A stretch of 64,000 nucleotides of DNA, taken from the NCBI GenBank assembly GCA_035247945.1, contig DATFHX010000019.1:1-64000 (forward strand). The letters run 5' to 3'. The position numbers and the translations under genes were made by a program. Of the stretch, positions 18,459 to 25,890 are shown one piece after another. Every line of letters starts with the position of its first letter. The first letter of the stretch is position 1. The notes beneath the pieces are model-generated. The model was not told the DNA's origin and searched no databases. It saw only the letters and a list, made by a program, of their open reading frames with translations. The DNA comes from DATFHX01 sp035247945. Its GTDB lineage: Bacteria > Patescibacteriota > Saccharimonadia > Saccharimonadales > Saccharimonadaceae.

Positions 18459-19613
18459 TTACTGAGCGCGTCCCACTCTCTTAACTATAACTAATGCTAC
18501 TCCCTCGACACCGAGAGCTACTGCTAAGCCAGTATATATCCCCTGATTCACACCTGTTGCTGGGAGTGTCGGTACATCCGAGGCTGGCGACGGAGTGTTA
18601 TCACTTGGCGTAGGATCTATGGATGGAATAATATCTGAGATAACACCAAGCTTATTTGCATTACTTTCCGTAAACCAGATTGTATTATTTGGTCCGGCAG
18701 CAATTAGAAAGGGTGCGCTGCCTGCCGTTGGAATATCATATTCCGTAAAGACGCCCGCAGGCGTGATCATGCCAATTTTATTGGTCCCACGTTCTGTGAA
18801 CCAGACGTTCCCATCCGCACCAAGTGCAGTACCATGGGGATCACTTGTGCTCCCAGATGGAACAGTATACTCGGTAATTACACCCGCAGTCGTAATTTTG
18901 CTGACACGGCCGCCCTCACCGGCGTACCAAAGATTCCCGTCCGATCCAGTGGTAATATCGTAGGGTCGACGAGTTGGCGTACCGAGGATTGGATATTCCG
19001 TGACTACTCCGCTTGTAGTAATCATTCCTATATTTGCGCCGGTATATTCCGTAAACCATATATTACTATCTGGTCCTACAGTAATTCCATAGGGAGAGCT
19101 CGCTGCTGTCGTAACAGGGAAAAGTGTGATCACGCCAGTAGGTGTAATACGTCCGATCTGGTCACCTCCGATATGCGTAAACCAGATATTTCCATCGGGG
19201 CCTGTGATAAGTTCGTGTGGATTTGATCCTCCAGTGATACTGTATTCAGTTATTACACCCGTTGGTGTTATAACACCGATCTTATTTGCACCGTATTCGG
19301 TAAACCAAAGATTTCCATCTGGTCCGACAGCTATATCGTTTGGTTGACTATTCGGTGTCGGAACCGTGTATTCATTAAGTACCGCGCCAGAAGGAGACAT
19401 GACACCAATTTTATTTGCGGAAAATTCCGTAAACCACATGTTACCATCCGGGCCAAGCACTACTTCGTGCGGAACGCTCGCTGCGGTCGTAATGTCATAT
19501 TCTGCTATTGAAACAGCGGCGAATGTTGGCTGAGCCGCTACGAGTGCTACAAGAAAGGTTGCAGTAGCTCCCATACTAGTGCGTTTTAGTTTTAGCAGAG
19601 TATTCTTAATCAT
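18459..19613 (-). CDS. Vgb-like beta-propeller surface protein, LPATG tail
   Basis: 384 residues. Signal peptide up to about residue 33. About seven repeats of 42 residues follow, with G-P-D-G-N-x-W-F-T-E and ANKIG-x-I-T-P cores, typical of the virginiamycin B lyase (Vgb) propeller family. The C-terminus is LPATG, a hydrophobic helix, and KRVGRAQ. The fold is clear, but lyase activity is not implied because many secreted proteins use this propeller for binding. It is the third tailed surface protein in a row on this strand. Confidence 0.85.
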   Translation of the reverse strand: MIKNTLLKLKRTSMGATATFLVALVAAQPTFAAVSIAEYDITTAASVPHEVVLGPDGNMWFTEFSANKIGVMSPSGAVLNEYTVPTPNSQPNDIAVGPDGNLWFTEYGANKIGVITPTGVITEYSITGGSNPHELITGPDGNIWFTHIGGDQIGRITPTGVITLFPVTTAASSPYGITVGPDSNIWFTEYTGANIGMITTSGVVTEYPILGTPTRRPYDITTGSDGNLWYAGEGGRVSKITTAGVITEYTVPSGSTSDPHGTALGADGNVWFTERGTNKIGMITPAGVFTEYDIPTAGSAPFLIAAGPNNTIWFTESNANKLGVISDIIPSIDPTPSDNTPSPASDVPTLPATGVNQGIYTGLAVALGVEGVALVIVKRVGRAQ

Positions 19614-19742
19614 GGCAATCCTTAGGATGATACTTACGCTTTTGCCTTATTCTATCACATACGCGCTTCGATAGAGATTCTCTTTTTACAACAAAAGCGA
19701 TCAGGTGGTACCATAGTCATAGATAGCAGAAAGGATATATAA

Positions 19743-19949
19743 ATGCCATCAAACGAAAATAGAAAAACGATTAAGATAGTCGAACAGGGTCCGTGGGGAT
19801 TCTTTCATTTCCTCGCCTACGTAGGTGCAGCGATTTACTTCATTTCACATACCAATGGCGGATTCTGGGAAGTTGTTCTCGCACTTCTAAAAGCAGTCGT
19901 CTGGCCTGTGTACGTCATCTTCCACGTACTTCGTCTAATTGGAGCCTAG
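19743..19949 (+). CDS. 68-residue membrane protein
   Basis: A short charged N-terminus (about 15 residues) is followed by two hydrophobic segments: residues 20-35 (FFHFLAYVGAAIYFIS) and 42-65 (VVLALLKAVVWPVYVIFHVL). AAAGGA lies 9 nt before the ATG. A strong terminator follows at 19966, so it is a single-gene unit. The size and arrangement resemble small membrane proteins common in this phylum. Function unknown. Confidence 0.72.
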   Translation: MPSNENRKTIKIVEQGPWGFFHFLAYVGAAIYFISHTNGGFWEVVLALLKAVVWPVYVIFHVLRLIGA

Positions 19950-19965
19950 AAGAATAAACGAACTA

Positions 19966-20003
19966 AGCCCCGCTCACGCGAAACGCGTGAGCGGGGCTTT
20001 TTG
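19966..20003. terminator. Bidirectional terminator
   Basis: Perfect 16-bp stem AAGCCCCGCTCACGCG with an AAA loop, then TTTTTG. It sits between convergent genes 19743 (+) and 20004 (-), and its stem ends 3 nt after the stop of the latter. Confidence 0.9.
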
Positions 20004-20387
20004 TCAGCGGTTGTCGGGGCGACGGCGCCTTGTATCCAGTGTGAATCCAAAACTTCGTTCGTCTTCCGGAATGATCTCGCTTATAGGCAGGCCCGGCTCC
20101 ATATAGATATCCGCGCCCAACTCCGTTGCGATCTCCTTCAGGCTTGCGTCGAGCTTATCTTCCGGCCAGGCACCGGAGAACTCGACGAACCAGTCGTTAC
20201 GGCCCTCGATGTGGTGAATCGTGAAGCGGCCGTGCTTCTGCACACCCTTGGCAAGAATCGCACGAAGACGATCCCTGAAGGAGATGACATGCGCTGGATT
20301 GACGAACACGAGGCTCACGAACTGCACACGCCCCGTTCGCCGCGTTGTCTTCATGACATGGATCGGGGGTGCCCCTTGCGGTGACAT
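20004..20387 (-). CDS. GC-rich orphan protein
   Basis: 127 residues from the ATG at 20387, with GGAG about 9 nt upstream. The GTG two codons earlier leaves poor spacing. Soluble, with alternating beta and alpha segments (VQFVSLVFVN, then IHHIEGRNDWFVEFSG, then LKEIATELGAD), suggesting a ferredoxin-like or ACT-like alpha/beta fold. Codon third positions are mostly G/C. No family recognised. Confidence 0.6.
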   Translation of the reverse strand: MSPQGAPPIHVMKTTRRTGRVQFVSLVFVNPAHVISFRDRLRAILAKGVQKHGRFTIHHIEGRNDWFVEFSGAWPEDKLDASLKEIATELGADIYMEPGLPISEIIPEDERSFGFTLDTRRRRPDNR

Positions 20388-20443
20388 ACTCACGCTCCGT
20401 TTTGACGAGTACTGACTAATATATTATAACATTTATTCCGTCT

Positions 20444-20824
20444 TTATCGAATAATAAGCTCAACAATATAGAGTGCAGCCGCAATACGAACACCGTCTAT
20501 GAGCGTTAACAGAAAGACTGGTCCACCAGATACCTGGTAGTCTGCATAGGTAGAAAGATACGAAGCGCAGAGGAGTAGGAGTGGTACGGCTACAAGTGGA
20601 AGAAATGGTACGCTCGCCCAGTGTGCAAGCAGCATCAACGCCACTCCCTGAAAGAGCTTCTCGCCTATCGCTGCCCAGAAAGGAAACGCTTTTGACGGAC
20701 GTGATATTTGACTAAAATGCTTGTCATTCCACCGCTTAAGAACGACAACGTACATAAGCACCCCACTTAGGAACAACCATGCCGCTGATGCAAGTACCGC
20801 AAGCGTATCATAATAGATGAACAT
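20444..20824 (-). CDS. Small integral membrane protein (DUF2269-like size)
   Basis: 126 residues from the ATG at 20824, chosen because AAGGAGGG lies 4-5 nt upstream. The longer frame would read through a terminator hairpin. Four hydrophobic segments by eye: residues 8-28, 47-65, 69-90 and 103-124. No motif recognised. The gene has an unusual leader with a terminator-like hairpin just after the promoter (see 20841). Function unknown. Confidence 0.65.
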   Translation of the reverse strand: MFIYYDTLAVLASAAWLFLSGVLMYVVVLKRWNDKHFSQISRPSKAFPFWAAIGEKLFQGVALMLLAHWASVPFLPLVAVPLLLLCASYLSTYADYQVSGGPVFLLTLIDGVRIAAALYIVELIIR

Positions 20825-20840
20825 ATCCCTCCTTATATAC

Positions 20841-20869
20841 AAAAAAGATCCGGAACTTCTTCCGGGTCT
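20841..20869 (-). promoter_or_regulatory. Leader hairpin with U-run before RBS (possible attenuator)
   Basis: On the minus strand AGACCCGGAA, GAAG loop, TTCCGGATCT, then TTTTT. It lies between a TAGAAT -10 element near 20890 and the ribosome-binding site of gene 20444. An RNA started there would reach this terminator after about 20 nt, so expression may depend on read-through. Confidence 0.55.
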
Positions 20870-20944
20870 TTTTACCTCTTTAGGCATATTCTATCACATC
20901 TAATACGCTAGGGTCTTAGAAGAAAATTATCTCAAAGTACGTCT

Positions 20945-20978
20945 GGCGAACCTCTGCGAGTAACCGCAGAGGTTCGCC
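20945..20978 (-). terminator. Hairpin after cfa gene
   Basis: Perfect 14-bp stem GGCGAACCTCTGCG around a six-base loop, 11 bp after the stop of gene 20990. The minus-strand flank is only weakly T-rich. Confidence 0.65.
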
Positions 20979-20989
20979 GTCCGTATGGA

Positions 20990-22234
20990 TCAGCGGTACT
21001 GGTGCGCCCGCGTCCGCAGCTCGCCCGTCTTCGTTTTACTCAAGACGAGCTGCGTCAGGCCCAGCTTGCCGTGACGGAACCCTGCCCAGGAGCCGATGAG
21101 CCAGAGAGTTCGCATCCGATAGAACTCCTCTCCGGTCATCTTCTCCATCTTGAAGGCATCTGCCATCTCGATGATCCCGGCCTTGTGCTGCGCGTGGTTT
21201 TCCCACCAGAGCTCAAGGGTACGCGCATAGTGCGGCGCGAGGTCCTCGGTCTCTTCGGAGTACCACCCCGCCGGCTCGGAGGACAGAGCGATCTGCGCCT
21301 TCGTCGGCAGATTCCCGCCCGGGAAGATATACCGATCCGTCCAGGCGTCCACACGACGAGCAGGATCCTGCTGCGTGATGGTGTGCAGAACGAACACACC
21401 GTCGTCAGCCAGTGCTCGGTGCATCACCCGGAAGAACAGACCGTAGTCTTTCTTGCCGACGTGCTCGAACATGCCGACCGAGACAATCCGGTCGAATTGC
21501 TCGTCCACGTCCTGGTAGCCCAGCTTGCGGAATTCGACGCGCTCGGCAACCTCTTCTCGCTCAGCCAGCCTCCGCGCATATTCCAGCTGCTGATCACTGA
21601 GCGTGATGCCGACCACACGCGCCTTGGGGGCGCGCTTGGCGATTTCTACCGCCAAGTGGCCCCAGCCGGAGCCCACATCGAGGACACGACCGTTCGGCCG
21701 CATACGGTCAAGCCGCAACTTGGCCACGATGTGGTCGACCTTCGCGTGCTGCGCTTCGTCCAGCGACATGTCCGACCGCGCGAAGTACGCACACGAATAC
21801 AGCATCGTCGCGCCCAGGAATAGACCGTAATAGTCGTTCCCCAGATCGTAGTGATACGCGATGTTTCGCGCCTGATTCTGCTGCGCGTTACTCGACCCAC
21901 GGTAGAGCTGCCGCCGGGCAGTGCGCGGAGCGTTCTTGGCGATCAGCTCGAAGAAAGAGAACAGCTCCTTCTCGCCGATGACCAGCGTGCCGCCCATGTA
22001 CGCTTCGCCAACCGCCAGGCTGGCGTTCGCGGCGCAGGACAGCACAACCTTCGGATCGCTCACGGCAAGTCTCACCGAAGGACCGTCGGCACTCGTGCGG
22101 CCGACATAGCGCCGCCTTCGGTCGTTCCAGTCGAGCAAATCGACCTGGCCATACTGCAAGCCTGCATGCATGATGCCGTCGAGCAGTACACCGGCCGCCT
22201 GGCGCGTGACATCGTCACGAAATGTGCGAGCCAC
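20990..22234 (-). CDS. cfa: Cyclopropane-fatty-acyl-phospholipid synthase family methyltransferase
   Basis: 414 residues from GTG at 22234, with GAGGAGGTG about 10 nt upstream. The SAM-binding motif VLDVGSGWGHLA and the family signature HYDLGNDYYGLFLG are present, as is YSCAYF with the conserved Cys. The enzyme uses SAM to cyclopropanate unsaturated phospholipid acyl chains. The gene is strikingly GC-rich with G/C-ending codons compared with its neighbours, and is flanked by its own hairpin, so transfer from a high-GC (perhaps actinobacterial) donor is likely. SAM supply comes from metK at 58378. Confidence 0.9.
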   Translation of the reverse strand: MARTFRDDVTRQAAGVLLDGIMHAGLQYGQVDLLDWNDRRRRYVGRTSADGPSVRLAVSDPKVVLSCAANASLAVGEAYMGGTLVIGEKELFSFFELIAKNAPRTARRQLYRGSSNAQQNQARNIAYHYDLGNDYYGLFLGATMLYSCAYFARSDMSLDEAQHAKVDHIVAKLRLDRMRPNGRVLDVGSGWGHLAVEIAKRAPKARVVGITLSDQQLEYARRLAEREEVAERVEFRKLGYQDVDEQFDRIVSVGMFEHVGKKDYGLFFRVMHRALADDGVFVLHTITQQDPARRVDAWTDRYIFPGGNLPTKAQIALSSEPAGWYSEETEDLAPHYARTLELWWENHAQHKAGIIEMADAFKMEKMTGEEFYRMRTLWLIGSWAGFRHGKLGLTQLVLSKTKTGELRTRAHQYR

Positions 22235-22313
22235 GAAGGACCACCTCCTCGTCTTTCTTGATCCACTTTACGGACAAAAAATATTATACAAGGATTTAAG
22301 TGAGATAGATAGA

Positions 22314-22427
22314 CTATTCGACGTCTATATCATCGGGCAACTGGCTGTGACGCTGCTCAACAAAATTACGAAGCTCTTCGATTGAACGTGGTCGATTCCA
22401 AGAATCGAGAAGTGTGTCATTTTCCAT
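22314..22427 (-). CDS. Possible 37-residue protein
   Basis: Short frame with AAAAGGG 11 nt before the ATG. The product is charged and probably helical (IEELRNFVEQRHSQLPDD). It lies upstream of cfa on the same strand. There is no recognised family, and its length makes chance a real alternative. Confidence 0.35.
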   Translation of the reverse strand: MENDTLLDSWNRPRSIEELRNFVEQRHSQLPDDIDVE

Positions 22428-22579
22428 TTTTTGATGCCCTTTTGCGTTTTTTGTTTTTATGATCTTATAAATCTATTTAAGCATAATCTATATAAAAATG
22501 CAATAGTATTATTGGCTGTTGTTTCTTACATAAAAAGAGCGTATGCTGATCCTTATACAGGTCAACCGCGGAGGTAAGC

Positions 22580-22717
22580 GTGACAACTCAACCATCTCAG
22601 CCAAAGCAGCCGCCGAAACCCGACACTCATCCGTGCACCTACGCCAAGGGTGGCGTTTGTCGCACATGGAAAAAGTGCGTGAGGACGTACTGCCGAGGCG
22701 CCGAGGGCGAGGACTGA
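22580..22717 (+). CDS. 45-residue Cys-rich peptide
   Basis: GTG start at 22580 with GGAGG about 6 nt upstream. The N-terminal 17 residues are Pro/Gln/Lys-rich, and the rest holds four Cys in the pattern C-x7-C-x5-C-x4-C, with many Lys and Arg. No signal peptide is visible. The gene is GC-rich and is followed 13 bp later by a perfect terminator, so it forms a complete tiny unit. The four Cys could bind zinc or form two disulfides. Function unknown. Confidence 0.6.
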   Translation: MTTQPSQPKQPPKPDTHPCTYAKGGVCRTWKKCVRTYCRGAEGED

Positions 22718-22730
22718 CGCATCCCTGTTG

Positions 22731-22771
22731 CCCTATGGCTGCATATTGATGCAGCCATAGGGCGGTTTTTT
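22731..22771 (+). terminator. Terminator of Cys-rich peptide gene
   Basis: Perfect 14-bp stem CCCTATGGCTGCAT, ATTG loop, then CGGTTTTTT. Confidence 0.92.
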
Positions 22772-22787
22772 AAATTGAGCATTGCTT

Positions 22788-23762
22788 ATGTCAGAACTAC
22801 ATCCAAACCCAGAAAAGGAGCCTTCTCGCTCTGCCAGGCGCGAGCTTGCCCAGCGTGCGCTTGGCATTGAACGTCCGCGAATAACGCAAACGATTGAAGT
22901 GGATGGTCGCTCTGTTGAATATTACCGATCAGGAGATAGGCGGGCACACTCAATCTTCTTTCTTCATGGAAGCCCAGGCCACTGTACAGCACCACTCATT
23001 CGAACGTTTCGCCTTCATTTACTTGGGGTAGAAGCCCTTTCATATAGTCGTCCTGGATACGGAAGGTCGGATCGCCACGAGGGCCGTAGGATCGTGGATG
23101 AGGTCGCGCGGATCGAAGCCATTGCCGATCAGTGCGGCATTGAAACCTTTAGTGTTGTTGGACGATCTGGCGGCGGACCAAGCGCCCTTGCTACTGCTAC
23201 GCTTCTCCCCGATCGAGTTAAAAGTGTCGCCGTTCTTGCCGGTCCAACTGCACCTCGTTTTCTCACTGCGCAAACTGAGCAGTGGAGTAGCGGTATGTCT
23301 GATGAAAACACGAGAATTCATGACTACGCAGCTCGCCATCCAGAAAAGCTCCGTGAGGAAATGATAAGACTCTCTGAGGCCGTGAGCCATAATCCCCGTT
23401 TTCTTATCGACTTTTTGCGCCCCCAAATGCACAAGAATGATATCGATATCGTCGATAGCACGCTCCAAACACTCCTGCTTCAATCGTATCGAAATGGAAT
23501 CTCGAGTGCAGACCATACGGGATGGCTAGATGACACTATTGCTCTACATGATGACTGGGGTTTTGAGATTAGAGATATAGAAACCCCAACACTTCTCTGG
23601 TATGCGGAAAACGATCCTTTCTGTCCGCCGAAGCATGGTGTTTATTTCAAAGAACATATGCCGAGTGCGCATTTTAGTATTATGCCAAACAGTTCGCATT
23701 TTGATTCTTTTCGTGATCTAGAGAAAGTGGTCGCGTGGGTACGCGATAGCGCAGGATCATAA
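22788..23762 (+). CDS. Alpha/beta hydrolase
   Basis: 324 residues from the ATG at 22788. The fold is clear: oxyanion region FLHGSPG, nucleophile elbow VGRSGGG (Ser), acidic residue in YAENDPFCP and catalytic His in NSSHFD. The Ser is in G-R-S-G-G, not the more usual G-x-S-x-G with a hydrophobic x. The first 40 residues are a charged extension. No signal peptide, so it is cytosolic. The substrate cannot be assigned. It may be an esterase, haloperoxidase-like or epoxide-hydrolase-like enzyme. Confidence 0.85.
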   Translation: MSELHPNPEKEPSRSARRELAQRALGIERPRITQTIEVDGRSVEYYRSGDRRAHSIFFLHGSPGHCTAPLIRTFRLHLLGVEALSYSRPGYGRSDRHEGRRIVDEVARIEAIADQCGIETFSVVGRSGGGPSALATATLLPDRVKSVAVLAGPTAPRFLTAQTEQWSSGMSDENTRIHDYAARHPEKLREEMIRLSEAVSHNPRFLIDFLRPQMHKNDIDIVDSTLQTLLLQSYRNGISSADHTGWLDDTIALHDDWGFEIRDIETPTLLWYAENDPFCPPKHGVYFKEHMPSAHFSIMPNSSHFDSFRDLEKVVAWVRDSAGS

Positions 23763-23780
23763 GCATGATAAAATACCTTT

Positions 23781-24803
23781 ATGGGCATCAAGAAAGATCA
23801 AGATCACGCAGTTGAAGAACTTATTCGAACCGACCGGGAGGCATTTCGCGCCCAAGCCACTGAAGCATTAAAGCAATTTGGTCCCGAAGACCGCGAACGC
23901 GCCGCGAGTCTCGAAACCGATACCGTTACTGCCGACGATGTGCTTCGCGCCTGGGCACAGCAAATTGAGCCGATTCATAATGACCTTGAGGCTCAACGTG
24001 ATGATACACGCTTCAAGAAATCGCTCATAAAACGGTTTGGGTTCACCGATAGTGAAGCGGATCGTATGGTAGATTATCTTATCGATGAACGTAAATCAGG
24101 CCTCCTTGATGAAGTACTTGGCAACCTCTACCCTGCCGAAAATGGTGACATTCCCTACCAGCGAAACTACGCCTACGAACTACTTACGAGTTCAGATACG
24201 GAACTTAACGACTATTTCGCTCGTTATATCGACTTTGTTACTGCACTCGACGCAGCTGAAAAACACGATGTCCTACTCTGTGACCCTCATGGATCGTGGC
24301 TTGAACGACAGCGCGCTGCGATCCAGATTAATAAAGAAAGGCAGCGCCTCGTCCAGGATGAAGATGAGCGGCTTGAGGAAATTCATAGGCAGCTCCAAAA
24401 GCTTGTCGGCGATCCTGAAAGCCTCGTTGGTCCAATCGCAGCAAAGCACTGGAACTTCATTACCATTCTCGATCTGCGCGCTAAGTACCAAAAACACATC
24501 GACGCACTTTCTAAAACTGATGCCAAAAACCCGACAAAACGACTGCGTCTTTTTGAACGCGTCACTCAAAGTTTCCGCGACCGTGAAGCCGAGAAGCTCG
24601 TGCACGCTCATAAGACGCATAGCCTCAAGGCAACACGTAAGATTAATGAAGATATTTACGACCTTCTCCTGGAGATTTTTGACCTTGATGCAACCCATCG
24701 TAATCGTCTCCTTATGGACATTCAGAGGCACACTCGCCTGACTCAGGAACGTGACTTAATCCTCCTTATTCAGCGTAACCGCGAACAGTTCCTAGCGAAA
24801 TAA
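23781..24803 (+). CDS. Charged helical protein of unknown function
   Basis: 340 residues, very rich in Asp, Glu, Lys and Arg, with no membrane segment or signal peptide. Long helical stretches are likely, with heptad-like patterns around residues 180-210 (ERQRLVQDEDERLEEIHRQL) and 255-290. A TAAAAT box lies 6 nt before the ATG, so the mRNA is probably leaderless. No conserved motif is recognised. A structural or nucleic-acid-associated role is possible. Confidence 0.75.
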   Translation: MGIKKDQDHAVEELIRTDREAFRAQATEALKQFGPEDRERAASLETDTVTADDVLRAWAQQIEPIHNDLEAQRDDTRFKKSLIKRFGFTDSEADRMVDYLIDERKSGLLDEVLGNLYPAENGDIPYQRNYAYELLTSSDTELNDYFARYIDFVTALDAAEKHDVLLCDPHGSWLERQRAAIQINKERQRLVQDEDERLEEIHRQLQKLVGDPESLVGPIAAKHWNFITILDLRAKYQKHIDALSKTDAKNPTKRLRLFERVTQSFRDREAEKLVHAHKTHSLKATRKINEDIYDLLLEIFDLDATHRNRLLMDIQRHTRLTQERDLILLIQRNREQFLAK

Positions 24804-24809
24804 ATAGCT

Positions 24810-24839
24810 TTGACCAGTCTAGACCGCTTATGGTATAAC
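24810..24839 (+). promoter_or_regulatory. Sigma70-type promoter of 24877-27267 operon
   Basis: TTGACC, 18-bp spacer, TATAAC. It lies 38 bp before the first gene. The three genes that follow are tightly spaced on the same strand. Confidence 0.55.
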
Positions 24840-24876
24840 TTAGTGTAAGGGGCAGCTTAAATAAACACCGTATTCA

Positions 24877-25593
24877 ATGATATATTCGCTCGCTATCGTC
24901 GCCTTTGCAGCACTCATCCATGCTAGCTTCCAGCTGAGCGTGAGTGTTTTAACACTTCTTAGTGGCCACGCGATAGGATCGAAGACATCACATATGAAAC
25001 TCCTTCGACTTACATCAAGTTTTCTTTCTGGAGCTGCCATTATGACCGCACTGCTTCTCACGTTTGTCGCCTACCTTGCGCAGCATCTTTTTGGCGTCGA
25101 AGCCCCAGGATTTGCCTGGGCAATTGCTTGCGGGCTCCTTCTTGGTCTCGGTATTGCCGTATGGGTCTTCTACTACCGCCGTGAACCAGGTACAAGCCTT
25201 TGGCTTCCACGTGGCATGGCAAGGCATCTTAGTGATCGAACAAAAGCAACAAAATTAAGTGCCGAAGCTTTCAATCTGGGGCTTGGAAGTGTACTTGCAG
25301 AGATTCTTTTTATTCTTGCACCAGTTACCGTAAGTGCATTTGTGCTTATCCAGCTATCTCCTGGTATGCAGCTTGTAGGAGTTTTGCTCTACCTTTTCAT
25401 CTCTCTGCTTCCCCTCCTTATCGTATGGGCACTTATTGGAGGTGGACACAAGCTTAGTGAGATTCAAAAATGGCGTGAGGATAACAAGCGGTTTTTGCAG
25501 TTTGCGGCCGGAAGTGGCCTTATCGTGCTTGGGTTCTACGTATACGTCCAAGAAGTCGTGAGTGTTGCAGCACTTGCTCATGGAGGAGTCTAA
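24877..25593 (+). CDS. Six-TM membrane protein, LysE/TauE-like topology
   Basis: 238 residues with six hydrophobic segments by eye (about 2-24, 50-73, 79-102, 132-160, 166-190 and 208-230). The organisation recalls small exporters of the LysE, CcdA or TauE groups, but the Cys pairs needed for CcdA/DsbD-type electron transfer are absent (one Cys only). It is the first gene of an operon with an ATP-cone protein, whose ATG lies 1 nt past its stop codon, and a flavoprotein. A transport or membrane-redox partnership is an inference. Confidence 0.72.
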   Translation: MIYSLAIVAFAALIHASFQLSVSVLTLLSGHAIGSKTSHMKLLRLTSSFLSGAAIMTALLLTFVAYLAQHLFGVEAPGFAWAIACGLLLGLGIAVWVFYYRREPGTSLWLPRGMARHLSDRTKATKLSAEAFNLGLGSVLAEILFILAPVTVSAFVLIQLSPGMQLVGVLLYLFISLLPLLIVWALIGGGHKLSEIQKWREDNKRFLQFAAGSGLIVLGFYVYVQEVVSVAALAHGGV

Positions 25594-25594
25594 T

Positions 25595-25879
25595 ATGACC
25601 GACCTCATTCACATCATAAAAAGAGATGGCGAGCGACAAAGTGAGACCTTTGATGAGACGAAACTCTTTCGCAGCATACAAGCCGCCTGCCTCAGTGTCC
25701 GCAGTCCTGAGGGAGAAGCCGAGATGATTGCCGAACGTGTCTGCCGTGCGGTTACACAGTGGCTCACTACCCGCCCCGAAGTAACCAGTAGCGATCTACG
25801 CCGAAAAGCGACCGAAACCCTGATGATCCACCACCCTGAAGCCGCCTATCTATATAAACACCACAGACTTGTCATATAA
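25595..25879 (+). CDS. Stand-alone ATP-cone domain protein
   Basis: 94 residues, essentially one ATP-cone: it starts IHIIKRDGERQSETFDETKL and continues through a C-terminal AYLYKHHR-like end. ATP-cones sense ATP/dATP and are normally fused to ribonucleotide reductase or to the zinc ribbon of NrdR. No zinc ribbon or other domain is present here. GGAGGAG lies 8 nt before the ATG at 25595. It sits between a membrane protein and a flavoprotein, so it may make that pair respond to nucleotide levels (inference). Confidence 0.85.
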   Translation: MTDLIHIIKRDGERQSETFDETKLFRSIQAACLSVRSPEGEAEMIAERVCRAVTQWLTTRPEVTSSDLRRKATETLMIHHPEAAYLYKHHRLVI

Positions 25880-25890
25880 AGGAGAACACC

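Noticed and set aside
21002..21823. Plus-strand frame of 273 codons within cfa
   Set aside because: A shadow of a GC-rich gene. The minus frame carries the complete CFA synthase motifs.
24877..25593. CcdA/DsbD electron carrier
   Set aside because: It has six helices, but only one Cys, so the required Cys pair is missing.
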